Assembly: GCA_964342675.1 (NCBI GenBank) | Contig: CAYFFR010000001.1 | Span: 1-64,000 of the forward strand | From: MED-G82 sp964342675 | GTDB taxonomy: Bacteria > Pseudomonadota > Gammaproteobacteria > Magnimaribacterales > D2472 | Length of the DNA stretch: 64,000 nt | Direction: 5' to 3' | Shown here: positions 63,112-64,000 of the stretch, in pieces | Layout: the number at the start of each line of letters is the position of its first letter | Position numbering within the stretch: position 1 is the stretch's first letter | Notes under the pieces: generated by a model | What the model was told of the DNA's origin: nothing | Databases searched by the model: none | Seen by the model: only the letters and a program-made list of their open reading frames with translations | Made by a program: the position numbers and the translations under genes

Positions 63112-63858
63112 ATGCAAAGGTTTCAAGGTAAAAATACCCTAATAACAGGAGCGGCCTCTGGAATAGGCAAGTCTACTGCTATACGTTTAGCTAATGAAGG
63201 AGCAAAATTAATCTTAATTGATTCAAATAAATCGGGTCTACTTAAGATAAATAAAGAACTGAAAGACCACACCTTAGAATCAAAGACTCTAGATATTTCT
63301 GATAATCAATCTATTAAAGACTTGTTTATAGATATTAATAAAAAGTATAAAAAATTAGATGTTTTAATTAATGTAGCTGGCATTTTAAGATTTGATCATT
63401 CTGAAAACGTAATCCTAAATGATTGGAAACATATAATTGATGTTAATTTAACAGGAACTTTTTTTATGTGCAGATATGCCCTGCCTCTACTATTAAAATC
63501 CAAAGGTAGTATTGTGAATGTCTCATCAACAGCAGCAATTGGATCGCATGCTTGGACAGCAGCATATAGCGCTTCAAAAGGAGGTATTAGCGCTTTTTCT
63601 AAAACTTTAGCAGTTGAGTATGGTATGAAAGGACTTAATGTTAATTGTGTATGTCCGGCCTCAGTTGAAACTCCAATGTCAACAGGTTCTAACTTACCAA
63701 AAGATATAGATAGAAGACTGTTAAAAAAAATTATGCCTTTAGATGGAGTAAATAGGAGTCCTGATGATATTGCCTCTGCCATAGCATTTCTGGCCTCAAA
63801 TGATGCTATTCATATAAATGGTATTGATCTTAGAGTTGATGGAGGTCTTTTATCTTGA
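63112..63858 (+). CDS. SDR-family oxidoreductase
   Basis: 248 residues. TGAASGIGKSTA, NVAG for NNAG, VNVSSTAAIGS, the catalytic YSASK and INGIDLRVDGGLLS at the end are clear. It is similar to the group of BphB/hydroxysteroid dehydrogenases and FabG-like enzymes. It follows YqgE by five bases and overlaps the next gene by four. Confidence 0.92.
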   Translation: MQRFQGKNTLITGAASGIGKSTAIRLANEGAKLILIDSNKSGLLKINKELKDHTLESKTLDISDNQSIKDLFIDINKKYKKLDVLINVAGILRFDHSENVILNDWKHIIDVNLTGTFFMCRYALPLLLKSKGSIVNVSSTAAIGSHAWTAAYSASKGGISAFSKTLAVEYGMKGLNVNCVCPASVETPMSTGSNLPKDIDRRLLKKIMPLDGVNRSPDDIASAIAFLASNDAIHINGIDLRVDGGLLS

Positions 63859-64000
63859 AACCCAAGAAATATCTCTTACTACCATTATCATTGTTGGTGC
63901 TTGTTACAACTACACCTATTAATGCATCTTTACTTAATTCAAAATCAATAACTCAACCTGTTCTAGGGAAAGATGGTATGGTCGTGACACAACATTTTTT
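63855..64000 (+). CDS. N-terminus of a probable gamma-glutamyltransferase, cut by window end
   Basis: TTG at 63855 overlaps the preceding stop (TTGA), and the frame stays open to base 64000. The peptide has a signal sequence (KKYLLLPLSLLVLVTTTPINA) and then TQPVLGKDGMVVTQHF, which resembles the start of periplasmic gamma-glutamyltransferases (the xPVxGxxGMV motif). Only 48 residues are visible, so the assignment is provisional. Confidence 0.55.
   Translation, partial: MKPKKYLLLPLSLLVLVTTTPINASLLNSKSITQPVLGKDGMVVTQHF

Noticed and set aside
1..64000. CRISPR arrays, insertion sequences, rRNA operon
   Set aside because: No regularly spaced repeats, no transposase genes and no rRNA-like sequence were seen on either strand.

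Overview
The window is AT-rich, densely packed DNA from a Gram-negative bacterium, very probably a streamlined marine gammaproteobacterium. That inference rests on the gene order trxB / ftsK-lolA-crcB-serS, two TonB-dependent receptors, LolA, the TorF-GlnK-AmtB set, an Na+-pumping oxaloacetate decarboxylase, and many short-chain dehydrogenases (SDRs), acyl-CoA synthetases and thiolases in a roughly one-third GC background. The SAR86-type plankton lineage is a reasonable guess, not a proof. Genes often overlap by 1-30 bases or sit 0-15 bases apart, convergent neighbours overlap at their stops, and no stretch longer than 300 bases lacks a gene. The largest gap, about 200 bases between a tRNA-Ser and a P450 gene at the left edge, holds only promoter-like sequence.

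Layout. 1-9.8 kb: a cut tRNA-Ser(UGA), a GC-richer cytochrome P450, an EthD-like/HD-oxygenase pair, a deazaflavin-type reductase, an S51 peptidase, a GMC oxidoreductase, SDRs flanking a virus-like MGME1-type nuclease, a lipase, and a FabH2-like ketoacyl synthase divergent across a perfect palindrome. 10-16 kb: TspO, a nucleoside transporter, a 2-oxoglutarate oxygenase, and a large Oar-like TonB receptor with a clear terminator and a possible Pho box. 16-21.4 kb: the housekeeping block serS, crcB, lolA, ftsK, trxB. 21.4-26.4 kb: an SDR without the usual catalytic residues, an AcuI-like reductase, an HSD10-like dehydrogenase, and torF-glnK-amtB behind a textbook sigma-54 promoter. 26.4-36 kb: an acyltransferase, oadGAB, GDPD, an MFS permease, a metallo-hydrolase, HIT, DedA and small membrane proteins.

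35.9-43.8 kb: a catabolic operon of two crotonases, two thiolase-fold proteins lacking the usual cysteine, two OB-fold partners and an acyl-CoA synthetase, followed by two divergent SDR genes. The pair resembles the Ltp3/Ltp4/DUF35 set of actinobacterial steroid catabolism. 43.8-54.2 kb: a phosphorus-acquisition island with a beta-propeller phytase, TonB receptor, TetR regulator, PiT transporter, PPK2, a short exopolyphosphatase and PhoB/PhoR. The phytase-receptor and PiT promoters share one Pho-box-like direct repeat with identical spacing to the -10 region. 54.3-64 kb: an acyl-CoA synthetase, a subtilisin-like lipoprotein with a probable barrel, and an SDR / KstD-like flavoprotein / acyl-CoA synthetase / YqgE / SDR run ending in a cut gene that looks like gamma-glutamyltransferase.

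Together the genes describe a heterotroph that imports large or bound nutrients through TonB receptors, degrades cyclic or branched lipids as CoA thioesters, and has separate nitrogen (sigma-54/PII) and phosphorus (PhoBR) responses. Functions are inferred from motifs recalled from known families; no database search was run.
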